Below, piece by piece: positions 25,996-37,156 of a stretch of 64,000 bases of DNA. The notes under the pieces were generated by a model. The model was not told where the DNA came from. It saw nothing but the letters and a program-made list of their open reading frames with translations, and ran no database searches. Origin of the DNA: DATJKD01 sp963834855 (GTDB taxonomy: Bacteria > Pseudomonadota > Gammaproteobacteria > Steroidobacterales > Steroidobacteraceae); NCBI GenBank assembly GCA_963834855.1, contig CAWIDH010000035.1:62001-126000 (forward strand), written 5' to 3'. A program made the translations under genes and the position numbers. Position 1 is the stretch's first letter. Each line of letters begins with the position of its first letter.

Positions 25996-27306
25996 GTGTC
26001 AAAGCCCGCCTGGCAGTTCATCGCCGGCACCGTGGCGGTGCTCGGGCTGGCACTGCTGGCGGGGTTGATCGCAGGATGGCCGTGGCTTTTTGTCGGGATT
26101 GCCCTCGCGGTGATGCTCGCCCGTCACTGCGTCAACCTGCTGCGCTTCGATCGGTGGCTGCGCAATCGTGCGACGCGCCCGGCCCCGCACTACGCGGGCC
26201 TCTGGGGCGACGTCACCGCGATCGTCGATCGGCTGTACCGGCGCAAGGTCTATCACAAGCGCCGCACGCTCGGCCTGCTCCGCGAGTTCCGGCGCATGAC
26301 GACGGCCATGCCCGACGGGGCGATCCTGCTCGGTCCAAATCGGGAAATCCTCTGGTTCAACCGCGCCGCGAGCCGCTGGCTCGAGCTCAAGCGCAAGGCT
26401 GACTATGGCCTGCGGATCGACAATCTCGTGCGGGTGCCCGAGTTCGTCGAATACATGGACCGGGGTGGCACAGCGCCGCCGCCGCGCATCCACTTCCCGA
26501 AGAACAACGACCAGTGGCTGTCGTTCCGTCTGGTCACGACCAATCCGACGGGCCCGCAGCTGCTGCTCGTGCGTGACGTGACGACCGAAGCCCGGCTCGA
26601 CTCCATGCGCAAGGACTTCGTGGCCAATGCGTCGCACGAGTTGCGCTCGCCGCTGACCGTGGTCAGCGGGTACCTCGATTCGCTCGCCGACGATCCTGGC
26701 CTGGACCCGGCCTGGCGGGCACCCGTCCAGGAAATGCGGCGGCAATCGGAGCGGATGGGCCGCATCGTGCATGACCTGCTCGAGTTGTCGAGGCTCGAGG
26801 CCTCCGGCCACGAAGCCGACCGCGTCCCGGTCGACGTGGCCGGAATGCTGGCGCTGCTGCGCAAGGAAATCATGGCGCGGCCCGAGCCGACGGCTTCGGT
26901 GTTCGTCGCACTCGACAGCGATGCGATGCTGCTGGGTTCGGAGGCCGAGCTGCACTCGATCTTCTCGAACCTCCTATCGAATGCCGCCAAATACACGCCG
27001 CCCGACGGCCGCATCGACGTGCGCTGGTGGGTGGACGAGCGCGGCGGGAACGTCGAGGTCCGCGACACGGGCATCGGCATCGCCGCGGAGCATCTGCCGC
27101 GGTTGACCGAGCGCTTCTACCGCATCGACGCCGGGCGATCCCGCAAGCTCGGCGGCTCGGGGCTGGGGCTCGCGATCGTGAAGCACGCGTTGCAGCGGCA
27201 CGGCGGGCGGCTCGAAGTCACGAGCGTGGAAGGAAAGGGAAGCACCTTCACCTGCCTTTTTCCCGCGAGCCGGATCTCCGTGCGCGAGCACCTGGCCCGC
27301 GCCTGA
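25996..27306 (+). CDS. phoR: Phosphate regulon sensor histidine kinase PhoR
   Basis: 436 residues from the GTG at 25996. Two N-terminal membrane segments (FIAGTVAVLGLALLAGLIA and WLFVGIALAVMLARH) with almost no periplasmic loop, typical of PhoR, which senses via PstB/PhoU. A cytoplasmic linker, a PAS domain, HisKA with FVANASHELRSPLTVVSGYL, and an ATPase with LLSNAAKYTPPDG, DTGIGIAAEHLPRLTERFYR and GGSGLGLAIVKH follow. The upstream neighbour is phoB; the downstream porin has its own Pho box. Confidence 0.96.
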   Translation: MSKPAWQFIAGTVAVLGLALLAGLIAGWPWLFVGIALAVMLARHCVNLLRFDRWLRNRATRPAPHYAGLWGDVTAIVDRLYRRKVYHKRRTLGLLREFRRMTTAMPDGAILLGPNREILWFNRAASRWLELKRKADYGLRIDNLVRVPEFVEYMDRGGTAPPPRIHFPKNNDQWLSFRLVTTNPTGPQLLLVRDVTTEARLDSMRKDFVANASHELRSPLTVVSGYLDSLADDPGLDPAWRAPVQEMRRQSERMGRIVHDLLELSRLEASGHEADRVPVDVAGMLALLRKEIMARPEPTASVFVALDSDAMLLGSEAELHSIFSNLLSNAAKYTPPDGRIDVRWWVDERGGNVEVRDTGIGIAAEHLPRLTERFYRIDAGRSRKLGGSGLGLAIVKHALQRHGGRLEVTSVEGKGSTFTCLFPASRISVREHLARA

Positions 27307-27360
27307 GCTGACTTGCGCCGTCCCGCGCATTCACTCCGTTGTCGCAGTCCGGCAATCACA

Positions 27361-27394
27361 CTGACACGCGACTGTAACATCCGGTACCTATAAA
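27361..27394 (+). promoter_or_regulatory. Pho box and -10 of the porin promoter
   Basis: Two 11-nt direct repeats CTGACACGCGA-CTGTAACATCC (27361-27382) match the PhoB site pattern of CTGTNAT-type repeats, followed by TATAAA at 27389-27394. It is placed about 90 nt before the porin start in the phoR-porin gap. PhoB-dependent activation is expected. Confidence 0.8.
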
Positions 27395-27483
27395 GCCTGC
27401 CGGATGCGCCCGCGCGTCCGATCCCCGCGAAAACAGCGGCGGAGCCGCACCGCTCGACCCAAGAAAACTCCGAGGAGGTCACC

Positions 27484-28870
27484 GTGAAAACCACCGTGCT
27501 GGCGACGGCCGTCGCTGCCGCCTTGTTGCTGGCCAGTCAGGACGCCGGCGCCCAGGCGCGGGGCGCCGCAACCAAGGCCGACGTCGAGGCCATGCAGACC
27601 CAGCTGCAGGCGCTGGCCGAGCGCCTCAATCGCCTCGAGGCGGCGAATACGCAGCTCCAGACCGAGAACACCGAACTGAAAGCGCTGGTCGACCGGCGTG
27701 ACGCCGAGACGGACTACCTCAAGTCACAGACCAAGGAGCTCCGCGAGGAGGCGGCGGTCGCCTCGAACGAGATCTCCAAGGTAAAGGGCGCCGACTGGGC
27801 CACCAAGATCAAGGCCCGCGGCGACTTTCGCTACCGCCACGAGGAGATCCACCGCGAGCGCACCGTCTCCACCGGACGGAGTCACCACCGTCGAGGACGC
27901 GGAGGATCGTTACCGCCATCGCATCCGCGCGCGGTTCGGCATCGACGCCCAGGTGACCGATCACGTGAAGACGACCTTCCAGCTCTCAACGAGTGAAGGT
28001 AACGACCCGCGATCCTCGAACCAGAGCCTCGACGATAACGGCACGCGCAAGGCGATCAATCTCGACATGGCGTATGCCGACTGGACGTTCACCCAGGGCG
28101 CGAACCTGATCTTCGGCAAGCAGCCGTATCCGTTCTACCGGCCTGGGCAGTCGCTGTTCTTCGACAGCGACTTCAACCCCGAGGGCATCGCAGCCAAGTT
28201 CGAGCGCGGCATCTGGTTCGGCAGCGGTTACGGCTGGTGGTTCAACGAGCAGCACAACGACAACCCGGCCGCCGAGGACGCCGACACCTACGTCTTTGGC
28301 GCGCAGTTCGGCGTGAGGGTGCCCGTGGGCGATGCGAGCAACATCGTCGGCTTCGGGCATTACTACAACTGCAGCGGATGCGAGGGTCATTCGCCGCTCT
28401 TCGCCAACGCCTCGAACGGCAACACGACTTACCCGCTTGTTGCTCCGGCCGTCACGAACATCCTGGTCTTCGACTACGAGATCGCGGAGCTCGGCGCGGA
28501 GTTCAACACGCAGATCGGCAGCCTGCCGCTGCAGGTCTTCGGGAACTACGCGGAGAACATGGCCGACGACGTCGAGGAGGACACGGCCTACAACGCCGGT
28601 TTCCGCCTCGGGCGCGCGAGCAACCCGGGGACCTGGGAAGCGGCCGCGATGTACCAGTCGATCGACAAGGACGCCTTGTTCGGCCAGTTCATCGACTCGG
28701 ACTTCGGCAACGGTCTGACCGACACCGAGGGCTGGGCGCTGCGCGGCGCCTATGCGCCGGTTCGGAACATCGCCGTCAACCTGACGTATTTCATCAACAC
28801 GCTCAACAAGGACGTGGGCATCGAGCAGGATTACGACCGGCTGCAGCTCGATCTGAACTGGAGGTACTGA
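27484..28870 (+). CDS. Putative phosphate-responsive outer-membrane porin, one frame break
   Basis: Signal peptide (TVLATAVAAALLLASQDAGA), an N-terminal coiled coil of about 80 residues (ADVEAMQTQLQALAERLNRL onward), then a beta-barrel of the putative-porin type. The barrel has alternating strands such as MAYADWTFTQGANLIFGKQP and YDRLQLDLNWRY-stop, ending in an aromatic residue. The frame breaks at about 27871-27881; removing one base joins ...RERTVSTG to VTTVEDAEDRYRHRIRARFG. Repaired length is about 461 residues. A Pho box upstream and phoU downstream suggest uptake of phosphate or related anions. GAGGAG lies before the ATG at 27484. Confidence 0.82.
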
Positions 28871-28909
28871 CCGCACGCCGCCGGCACTCCGGCGGCACCC
28901 GGTCCGGGC

Positions 28910-28945
28910 GGCTGCGTGGGCTCCTGCGCAGCCGTCTCGATTTTC
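28910..28945 (+). terminator. Possible terminator after the porin gene
   Basis: GGCTGCG/CGCAGCC stem with a 10-nt loop followed by GTCTCGATTTT. A second GC hairpin (GCCGCCGG/CCGGCGGC) lies at about 28879. The T-tract is interrupted, so efficiency is uncertain. Confidence 0.45.
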
Positions 28946-29007
28946 AGGCGGCGCACTTGCCGCTGTAACGCGCCTCGGGTATACGAGCAACATCGCGGAG
29001 CGTACGC

Positions 29008-29751
29008 ATGGAAACCGCCGATCTCTCCCACCACATCCACAGCCGGTTCAACGCCGATCTCGAGGGCGTGCGATCGAGCGTGCTGCAGATGGGTGGCCTG
29101 GTCGAAAAGCAGCTGCAGGACGGCACGCGGGCGCTCGTGACCGGTAACGGCGCCCTGGGCGAGGAGGTGGCCCTGCTCGACCGCAAGGTCAACGCGATGG
29201 AGATCGCGATCGACGAGGACTGCAGCCGGATCCTCGCGACGCGCAACCCGGCCGCCTCCGACCTGCGCCTGCTCCTCGCCATCATCAAGACCATCACCGA
29301 CCTCGAGCGCATCGGCGACGAGGCCGAGAAGCTCGGTCACATCGCCGCGAAGCTCGCAACGGTCGAGCGGCCGGCCGATCGTTACCGGGAGATCAAGCAC
29401 ATGGGCGACCTCGTGGCGGCGATGGTGCATGGCGCACTCGACTCGTTCGCGCGCCTCGACATCGATCGGGCGCTCGAGATCGCGCGGCGCGACCGGCAGG
29501 TCGACGAGGAGTACGAGGCCCTCCAGCGCCAGTGCATCACGTTCATGATGGAGGACCCGCGCACGATCCGCCGCGCGCTCGACGTGCTCTGGGTCGCACG
29601 CGCGCTGGAGCGGGTCGGCGACCACGCGAAGAACATCTGCGAATACGTGATCTACATGGTGCTCGGCAAGGACGTGCGCCACCTGTCGATCGAGGACGTG
29701 GAGCAGCAGCTCGCCACGGCGCTTGCGGCGCGGGCGGGCAGCGCGCGGTGA
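29008..29751 (+). CDS. phoU: Phosphate transport system regulator PhoU (first copy)
   Basis: 247-residue all-helical protein made of two PhoU repeats: SVLQMGGLVEKQLQDG with NPAASDLRLLLAIIKTITDLERIGDEAEK, and a second half with IRRALDVLWVARALERVGDHAKNICEYVIYMV. The conserved E-R-I-G-D-E/H-A metal-binding motifs occur in both halves. PhoU keeps PhoR inactive when phosphate is ample. This copy lies between the porin and dsbB rather than after pstB; a second, more divergent copy ends the pst operon. Of the two, this one is closer to classical PhoU. Confidence 0.93.
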   Translation: METADLSHHIHSRFNADLEGVRSSVLQMGGLVEKQLQDGTRALVTGNGALGEEVALLDRKVNAMEIAIDEDCSRILATRNPAASDLRLLLAIIKTITDLERIGDEAEKLGHIAAKLATVERPADRYREIKHMGDLVAAMVHGALDSFARLDIDRALEIARRDRQVDEEYEALQRQCITFMMEDPRTIRRALDVLWVARALERVGDHAKNICEYVIYMVLGKDVRHLSIEDVEQQLATALAARAGSAR

Positions 29752-30256
29752 CGGCGACGGCGACCGCGCAATCCACCCCCGCAGGATAGGCAACCTCGTC
29801 GGCGCCGCCGCCTGCGCCAGCCTGCTCGCATACGCGTTGTACAGCCAGCACGGGCTGGGGCTCGATCCCTGCCCGCTGTGCATCCTGCAGCGCGTGGCGG
29901 TCGTCGCGACCGGGATCGTGTTCCTCGCTGCGGCGCTGCATCGCACGGGCCGCGGTGGGGCGAGCGCCTACGCCGCCCTCATCGCGATCGTCGCGTGGGC
30001 GGGCGCGGCCATCGCGGCTCGCCACGTGTGGATCACCATGCAGCCGCCGGGCTCGGTCGCGGAATGCGGCGCGAGCCTCGACTACATGCTCGAGATGCTG
30101 CCGCTCAGGGAAGTGCTGGCCAAGGTGCTCAGCGGGTCCGGGGAGTGCGGCGAGGTCGACTGGCACTTCCTCGGGCTCAGCATGCCGGCCTGGGTGCTGG
30201 TCTGGCTGCTCGCGCTCGGCGCCTGGGGCCTCGCGATCAACCTGCGGCGTCGCTGA
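29748..30256 (+). CDS. dsbB: Disulfide bond formation protein DsbB, probable frame break near the start
   Basis: Inner-membrane quinone-linked oxidase that reoxidises DsbA. Four membrane segments; the first Cys pair in LDPCPLCILQR and the second as Cys in VAECGASLDYM and SGECGEVDWHF. The GTG at 29748 overlaps the phoU stop and reads MTATATAQSTPAG before a TAG. Adding one C to the C-run 29776-29780 brings it into the RRIGNLVGAAAC frame. Without that correction the only in-frame start is the TTG at 29723. It converges with dapE, overlapping its 3' end by 20 nt. Confidence 0.85.
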
Positions 30257-31376
30257 GCAGCAGTTCCATCAGGCGCTCGTAGACGCGGGCGAGGACGTCA
30301 ACGTCGGCCACGTCCACGAATTCGTCGACCTTGTGGATCGTGGCGTTGACCACACCCAGCTCGACGACCTGGGCACCGGTCGGCGCAATGAACCGCCCGT
30401 CCGACGTGCCGCCCGTCGTTGACAGCGCCGCGGAGCGGCCCGTCACCTCGCGTACCGCGCGCTGCACCGTGGCGGTGAGCAAGCCAGGGGGCGTGAGGAA
30501 GGGAAGGCCCGACACGAACCACTCGAGCGTGTAGTTGAGGGCGTGCCGGTCGAGGACGCCGATGACGGACCTTTGCAGCGACTCGACCGTCTGTTCCGTG
30601 GAGAAGCGCAGGTTGAACCGGACCTTGAGCTCGCCTGGAATGACGTTGGGTGCGCCGGTGCCTGCGGAGAGGTTCGAGACCTGGAAGCCGGTGGGAGGGA
30701 AATACTCGTTGCCCTCGTCCCAGCGCATGGCCGCGAGCTCAACGAGCGCGGGCGCGAACCGGTGCACCGGGTTGTCCGCGAGCTGCGGGTAAGCGACGTG
30801 TCCCTGGGTGCCGTGCACCGTGAGCCGTCCGGAGAGGGATCCCCGACGGCCGACCTTGATCGTGTCGCCGAGTACCTCGTGGCTGCTGGGCTCGCCGATG
30901 ACGCACCAGTCGATCCGCTCCGCGCGCGCCTGCAGCGTCTCGATCACACGGCGCGTACCGTCGATCGACGGCCCTTCCTCGTCGCTCGTCAGCAGGAAGG
31001 CCAGCGACCCGCGGTGGGCCGGATGACGCGCGACGAACCGCTCGGCCGCGACCACCATCGCGGCCAGCCCGCTCTTCATGTCGGCGGCCCCCCGCCCATA
31101 CAGCCGACCGTCGCGGATCTCCGGCACGAAGGGATCGGACGACCATTCCTCGCGCGGTCCGGGCGGCACGACGTCGGTGTGGCCCGCTAAACAGAGGAGC
31201 GGTGCAGCGTGTCCGCGTCTCGACCACAGGTTGCCGACCGGACCGAAGTCGAGCCGCTCGTTGGCGAACCCGTGCGCCGCGAGGCGCCCGGCGATGACGT
31301 CCAGGCACCCCTGGTCCTCGGGACTCACCGAGGCCCGGCGCAGGAGTTCGAGGGTCAGGTCGACGGCGGCTGACAT
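30237..31376 (-). CDS. dapE: Succinyl-diaminopimelate desuccinylase
   Basis: Zinc hydrolase of the lysine/diaminopimelate pathway, 379 residues. Metal ligands and catalytic residues appear in LAGHTDVVPPG, YGRGAADMKSG, LTSDEEGPSIDG, VIGEPSSHEVLGD and NATIHKVDE near the end, with STTGGTSDGRFIAPTGAQVV typical of DapE. The start is the ATG at 31376 (MSAAVDLTLELL). It sits alone on the minus strand inside the phosphate cluster; dapD of the same pathway is at 36306. Its promoter region abuts the pstS Pho box region. Confidence 0.95.
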   Translation of the reverse strand: MSAAVDLTLELLRRASVSPEDQGCLDVIAGRLAAHGFANERLDFGPVGNLWSRRGHAAPLLCLAGHTDVVPPGPREEWSSDPFVPEIRDGRLYGRGAADMKSGLAAMVVAAERFVARHPAHRGSLAFLLTSDEEGPSIDGTRRVIETLQARAERIDWCVIGEPSSHEVLGDTIKVGRRGSLSGRLTVHGTQGHVAYPQLADNPVHRFAPALVELAAMRWDEGNEYFPPTGFQVSNLSAGTGAPNVIPGELKVRFNLRFSTEQTVESLQRSVIGVLDRHALNYTLEWFVSGLPFLTPPGLLTATVQRAVREVTGRSAALSTTGGTSDGRFIAPTGAQVVELGVVNATIHKVDEFVDVADVDVLARVYERLMELLLSDAAG

Positions 31377-31464
31377 ATGACTGCAATCTTCGACGGGGTC
31401 TTCGCCGTCTTCCGGCGGGGCCGGCGCTATATAACGGAGCGGGGCGACGGCCACAAGCGCGGCG

Positions 31465-31486
31465 CTGTCATACGGCTGTCATGCGG
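31465..31486 (+). promoter_or_regulatory. Pho box upstream of pstS
   Basis: Two 11-nt direct repeats CTGTCATACGG-CTGTCATGCGG, a near-consensus PhoB site with two perfect CTGTCAT halves, about 70 nt before the pstS start. This predicts strong PhoB activation of pstSCAB-phoU. Confidence 0.92.
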
Positions 31487-31556
31487 GCCGCTCACACTGC
31501 CGCCCTCGCGAAGGCACGCGTCCCTGCGGCGCCCGTTGCTTGACGAGGGTAAGTCC

Positions 31557-32559
31557 ATGAAGGTGTGGCGGAATATTGCATTGCCGGCACTGGTAGCCGG
31601 GTCGATGGCAGCGGGTGCGCCGACGGTGGCAAGCGCCCAGGGTGCCATCAAGATGGATGGCTCGAGCACGGTGTTCCCGATCGCCGAAGCGTTCGCCGAG
31701 GAATACCAGATCTCGAAGCGTGGCAAGGTTCGCGTCACCGTCGGCATTGCCGGCACCGGTGGCGGGTTCAAGAAGTTCTGCCGCGGCGAAACCGACATGT
31801 CGAACGCCTCGCGCCCGATCCTGAAGGAGGAAATGGAAGCGTGCCGCGCCGCCGGCGTGAAGTACATCGAGGTTCCGGTGGCCTTCGATGCACTCACGGT
31901 CGTCGTCAACCCGAAGAACGACTGGGTCAAGACCTTGACCGTGGCCGACCTGAAGAAGATGTGGGAGCCCGCGGCCCAGGGCCGGGTGACGACCTGGAAA
32001 CACGTGCGCAGCGAGTGGCCGGCGGAGCGGCTGATGCTGTTCGGTCCCGGCTCCGACTCGGGCACTTTCGACTACTTCACCGAGGCGGTGAACGGCAAGG
32101 CCAAGGCGAGCCGCGGCGACTTCACGGCGAGCGAGGACGACAACACCCTGGTGCAGGGCGTCGAGAACAACAAGAGTGCGCTCGGCTACTTCGGGTTCGC
32201 GTACTACGCGGCGCACAAGGACAAGCTGCGCGCCGTGCCGATCGACGGTGGCAAGGGTCCGGTGGCGCCCAGCCTCGAGGCGGTGACCAAGGGCACCTAC
32301 AACCCGCTGTCGCGGCCGTTGTTCGTGTACGTGAAGGAGTCGTCGCTCGCGCGACCGGAAGTGCGCGAGTTCGTGCAGTTCATGCTGACGTGAGGGCGGT
32401 GAGCTCGTCGCCGAGGTCGGATACCTGCCTCTGCCGAAGCAGGCGTACGACCTGGCCTGGAAGCATGTGCAGGCGGGCAAGCTCGGCTCGGTCTTCGGCG
32501 GCGTACCCGAGGTGGGCGTCACGATAGACGACCTGCTGGCCCGCGAAGGCAAGCTCTGA
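31557..32559 (+). CDS. pstS: Phosphate ABC transporter substrate-binding protein PstS, one frame break
   Basis: Periplasmic phosphate-binding protein. Signal peptide IALPALVAGSMAAGAPTVAS, then IKMDGSSTVFPIAEAFAEEY, IAGTGGGFKKFCRGETDMSN, RPILKEEMEAC and FGPGSDSGTFDYFTEAV. The frame stops at 32391 after EFVQFMLT. Dropping the T at 32391 restores EGGELVAEVGYLPLPKQAY and a normal C-terminus ending DDLLAREGKL at 32559. The repaired protein of about 333 residues fits the longer PstS subfamily. GAGGGTAAG precedes the ATG; the Pho box is upstream and pstC follows. Confidence 0.93.
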
Positions 32560-32750
32560 CCGCCGACTGGCGAGCGCTTTGATGCGCGACGCGACGGGGC
32601 GGGCACGGAAGCCCGCCCCGTTGCGGTTCGCCGATCGCGGTCGCAAGCGGTCATGAGCCGGAGTACATTACTGCGCCGCATCGCGCGGGAGTCAGACCTG
32701 CGGTGCGGTGCGAAGACTCAACAACTGACGAGGGGAACGGGTCACGCCCC

Positions 32751-33678
32751 ATGAGCGCCATTCCTGCTGGCCGAGTTGGCAACGGGTTCGCCGGGTTGCG
32801 CCTTTCGCAAGGGCCGCGACCGGATCGTCGAGCTGGTCCTGCTGCTTGCGGGGCTGGTGGCGGTCTTCACCACCATCGCGATCGTCTGCGTCCTGGTCTA
32901 CGAGTCGTCGTTCTTCTTCCGCACGGTCTCGATCGGCGAGTTCCTGACGGACACGACGTGGATGCCGCTGTTCGCGGATCCGCGCTACGGGATCCTGCCG
33001 CTCGTATCCGGGACGCTGACGACGACCTTCGTTGCGCTGCTGGTCGCGATCCCGGTCGGCACGACCATCGCGATCTATCTTTCGGAGTTCGCGCCGCACC
33101 GCCTGCGCGAGACGGTCAAGCCGATCCTCGAGCTGCTCGGCGCCGTGCCGACCGTGGTCTACGGCTACTTCGCCCTGCTCATGGTGACGCCGCTTCTGCA
33201 GAAGCTGATCCCGTGGCTGCCCGGCTTCAACATGCTGAGCGCGGGTCTCGTGATCGGGCTGATGATCGTGCCGTACGTGGCCACGGTGAGCGAGGACGCG
33301 ATGCGCGCCGTGCCCCGCTACATGCGCGAGGGCTCGTATGCGATGGGCGCGACCCGGCTGCAGACGGCTCTCAGGGTGGTTGTTCCGGGCGCCCTGTCCG
33401 GGATCGCGGCGGCGTACATCCTCGGCATCTCGCGCGCCGTGGGCGAGACCATGGTGGTGGCGATCGCGGCGGGGATGCAGCCGCAGCTCACCTTCAATCC
33501 CACCGAGCCGGCCGCGACCATCACGGCCTATATCGTCCAGGTCAGCCTCGGTGACCTTCCTCACGACAGCATCGGCTACCAGAGCATATTTGCCGCCGGG
33601 CTGGTGCTGATGCTGATCACGCTGGTGTTCAACGTGATCGGATTCTTCCTGACGCGCCGCTTCCGCGAGGCTTACTGA
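32751..33678 (+). CDS. pstC: Phosphate ABC transporter permease PstC, probable frame break at the start
   Basis: Inner-membrane permease, about 308 residues, with six predicted membrane segments beginning IVELVLLLAGLVAVFTTIAI. It contains the EAA-type loop region YMREGSYAMGATRLQTALRVV and the GISRAVGETMVVAIAAG signature. The ATG at 32751 (MSAIPAG) is out of frame with the body; one shift near 32767-32770 would give MSAIPA..ELATGSPG, while a TTG at 32776 is the only in-frame start as given. The stop overlaps the pstA ATG. Confidence 0.9.
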
Positions 33679-34611
33679 TGGCAGCCGTGGCCCAGATGAC
33701 CCTCGAGGACCTGCGCGCGGGCTTAAGCTGGCGCAAGCAGCTCGACAAGCTGTTCGTGATCGTCGGGTCTCTCGATCCTGCTCGCCTGTCTCGCGATCCT
33801 GGCGATCCTGTTCCTCGACCTCGTGCGCGATGGCGCATCGCGGTTCGGCTGGGATTTTCTGACGTCCTTCCCCTCGCGCAGGGCGGAGAAGGCCGGGATA
33901 CTGTCGGCCGCGGTCGGCACGTCGATGATCATGTTCGTCACGGCGCTGGTCGCGCTCCCTGTCGGCGTCGCAGCGGCGATCTACCTCGAGGAATACGCGC
34001 CCAAGAACTGGTTCACCGGGATCATCGAGATCAACGTGACGAATCTCGCCGGCGTGCCCTCGATCGTCTACGGGCTGCTTGCGCTGGGGCTCTTCGTCTA
34101 CCAGTTCGGCTTCGGCGAGAGCGTGCTGTCGGCGGGGCTGACCTTGGCGCTGCTGATCCTGCCGATCGTCATCGTCGCGACACGCGAGTCCCTGCGCGCG
34201 GTCCCGAAGGCCATCCGCGAGGCGGCGTACGGCCTGGGCGCGACCCGCTGGGAGGTCACCAAGGACCACGTGCTGCCGTACTCCACCGGCGGTATCCTCA
34301 CCGGGCTCATCCTCGGCCTGTCGCGCGCGATCGGCGAGACGGCGCCGATCATCACGATCGGCGCACTGTCCTTCATCGCCTTCCTCCCGCCGTCGCCGGT
34401 ATCGGGCGAGTTCCCCTTCCTGAACTTCGAGTGGCTGCGCAGCGAGTTCACCGCGATGCCCATCCAGATGTTCAACTGGGTGTCCCGGCCGGACCAGGCC
34501 TTCCAGGCCAACGCGGCCGCCGCGGGCGCGATCCTGCTCGGCATGACCCTGCTCATGAACGCGTTGGCAATCTGGATCCGCTACCGCTTCCGCAAGCGAA
34601 TCAACTGGTGA
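33678..34611 (+). CDS. pstA: Phosphate ABC transporter permease PstA, one frame break
   Basis: Second Pst permease. N-terminal part MAAVAQMTLEDLRAGLSWRK to KLFVIVG, then in another frame GLSILLACLAILAILFLDLV, FGWDFLTSFPSRRAEKAGIL, ATRWEVTKDHVLPYSTGGIL and LSRAIGETAPIITIGA, ending KRINW. The shift lies at about 33764-33775, within the first membrane segment. A repaired length near 310 residues is longer than E. coli PstA by a cytoplasmic N-terminal extension. The stop overlaps the pstB start (TGATG). Confidence 0.92.
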
Positions 34612-35513
34612 TGTCGATGGACACAGCCGCACCCACCCACGCCATTCCCGAAAAGAGGCTGGCAACCGCGATGCAAGGTGATTCCAAGTCCCAGCGCGAC
34701 GCGCCACCGAGCGTCTCGATCGCGATCGAGGACCGCAAGACCGTGCGCGCCAACCCGCCCAAGGCGACTTCACAGGGGCTCAATTTCTGGTACGGCAGCA
34801 ACCATGCGCTCAAGGGCATCGACCTGGTGATCCCCGAGCACCAGGTGACGGCGCTGATCGGCCCGTCGGGCTGCGGCAAGAGCACCTTCCTGCGCTGCTT
34901 CAACCGGATGCACGACCTGCAGCCGGAGACGCGCTACCAGGGCGCGATCACGCTGCGGCCGGACGACATCAACCTGGTGGGACACGGCGTCGATCCGATC
35001 GAGGTCAGGATGCGCATCGGCATGGTCTTCCAGAAGCCGAACCCGTTTCCGAAGTCGGTGTTCGAGAACGTCGCATATGGACTTCGGCTGCGCGGCATCC
35101 GCAACCGGACCGATCTCGCCGAGCGGGTCGAGCAGGCGTTGCGGAGCGCGGCGATCTGGGACGAGGTCAAGGACCGCCTCGAGGACTCGGCGCTCGCGCT
35201 TTCGGGCGGCCAGATGCAGCGGCTGTGCATCGCGCGGGCGCTCGCGACGCAGCCGGAGATACTGCTGTTCGACGAGCCGACATCCGCGCTCGACCCGATC
35301 GCGACCGCGAAGATCGAGGAGCTGATCTCGGAGCTGCGCCAGGAAGTGACCATCCTGATCGTCACTCACAACATGCAGCAGGCCGCGCGCGTCTCCGATT
35401 TCACGGCCTTCATGTACCTGGGCGAGCTCGTCGAGGTCGATGCCACGAGCGCGATCTTCACGAACCCCAGCAAGAAGGCGACCGAGGACTACATCACCGG
35501 CCGTTACGGCTGA
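34611..35513 (+). CDS. pstB: Phosphate ABC transporter ATP-binding protein PstB
   Basis: 300-residue ATPase energising phosphate uptake. Walker A GPSGCGKST, Q-loop VFQKPNPFPKSVFENVAYG, signature LSGGQMQRLCIARAL, Walker B ILLFDEPTSALDP, and switch His in IVTHNMQQAARVSDF. The protein has about 45 extra N-terminal residues before LNFWYGSNHALKGIDL compared with the usual ~258-residue PstB. A start further in is possible but no strong site is seen. Coupled to pstA by TGATG overlap. Confidence 0.96.
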   Translation: MSMDTAAPTHAIPEKRLATAMQGDSKSQRDAPPSVSIAIEDRKTVRANPPKATSQGLNFWYGSNHALKGIDLVIPEHQVTALIGPSGCGKSTFLRCFNRMHDLQPETRYQGAITLRPDDINLVGHGVDPIEVRMRIGMVFQKPNPFPKSVFENVAYGLRLRGIRNRTDLAERVEQALRSAAIWDEVKDRLEDSALALSGGQMQRLCIARALATQPEILLFDEPTSALDPIATAKIEELISELRQEVTILIVTHNMQQAARVSDFTAFMYLGELVEVDATSAIFTNPSKKATEDYITGRYG

Positions 35514-35523
35514 CGGCACGGAT

Positions 35524-36305
35524 ATGCAGAGCGTGGAAGAACGGCACCCCGCCGCGGAGACCCGGCCCGCGATCGGACAGTCCACACCCGTCGGCGGGGG
35601 AGGAGACCCGGCCGAGGGCCACACCTCGAAGGCGATGGACCAGTCGCTCTCGGACCTGCGCATGCAGGTGGTGGCGATGGGCGGCCTGGTGATCGACCAG
35701 GTCGCGAGCTGCGTGCGTGCCCTGGTCGAGCATGACGCGGAACTCGCGGACCTCGTGCTGTCGCGCGAGCCGCTGGTCAACGCCTACGACGGCCGTGTCG
35801 ACCGGGACACGCTGACCTTCATCGCCCTGCAGCAGCCAGTCGCGAGCGATCTGCGGATGGTGCGCGCGATCGCGCGCACCAGTGTGGAGCTCGAGCGCAT
35901 CGGCGACGAGTCGAAGAAGATTGCCCGCTTTGCGTCGCGGGCGGCCAGCCTCGGCAACAACGAGCCCGTCGTGGCCGTGTCGCGCTACCTGCGGCACATG
36001 GGGGAGCTCTCGGTCTGGATGCTGCGCTGCGCGGTGCGCGCGCTCGACGAGGCCAACCCGGCCTTGGCGCGCGAGGTGCTGGCGCGCGACAAGGAGCTCG
36101 ATGCGGAATTCGCCACGGCGCTGCGGCAGCTGATGTCCTTCGTGATGCAGGACCACCAGTTCCTCAAGGCGACCCTCGACACGGTGTTCGCCCTCAAGGG
36201 ACTCGAGCGCATCGGCGATCACGCCAAGAACCTCGCCGAGCAGGTGCTCTACATGACGGGTGCGGATGCCATGACGAACGCGGACCCCGAACCGGGCCGC
36301 GACGG

Positions 36306-36309
<4 letters not shown>
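35524..36309 (+). CDS. phoU2: Phosphate-specific regulator PhoU (second copy)
   Basis: 261 residues. After a 40-residue non-conserved, Gly/Pro-rich start come two PhoU repeats: SDLRMQVVAMGGLVIDQVAS with PVASDLRMVRAIARTSVELERIGDESKK, and LKATLDTVFALKGLERIGDHAKNLAEQVLYM. Both ERIGD motifs are intact. Located 10 nt after pstB, the usual phoU position. It overlaps the dapD 3' end by 4 nt. With the copy at 29008 this genome has two PhoU proteins; division of labour between them is unknown. Confidence 0.93.
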
Positions 36310-37139
<830 letters not shown>

Positions 37140-37156
37140 GGGCTCACTTCCCGCCG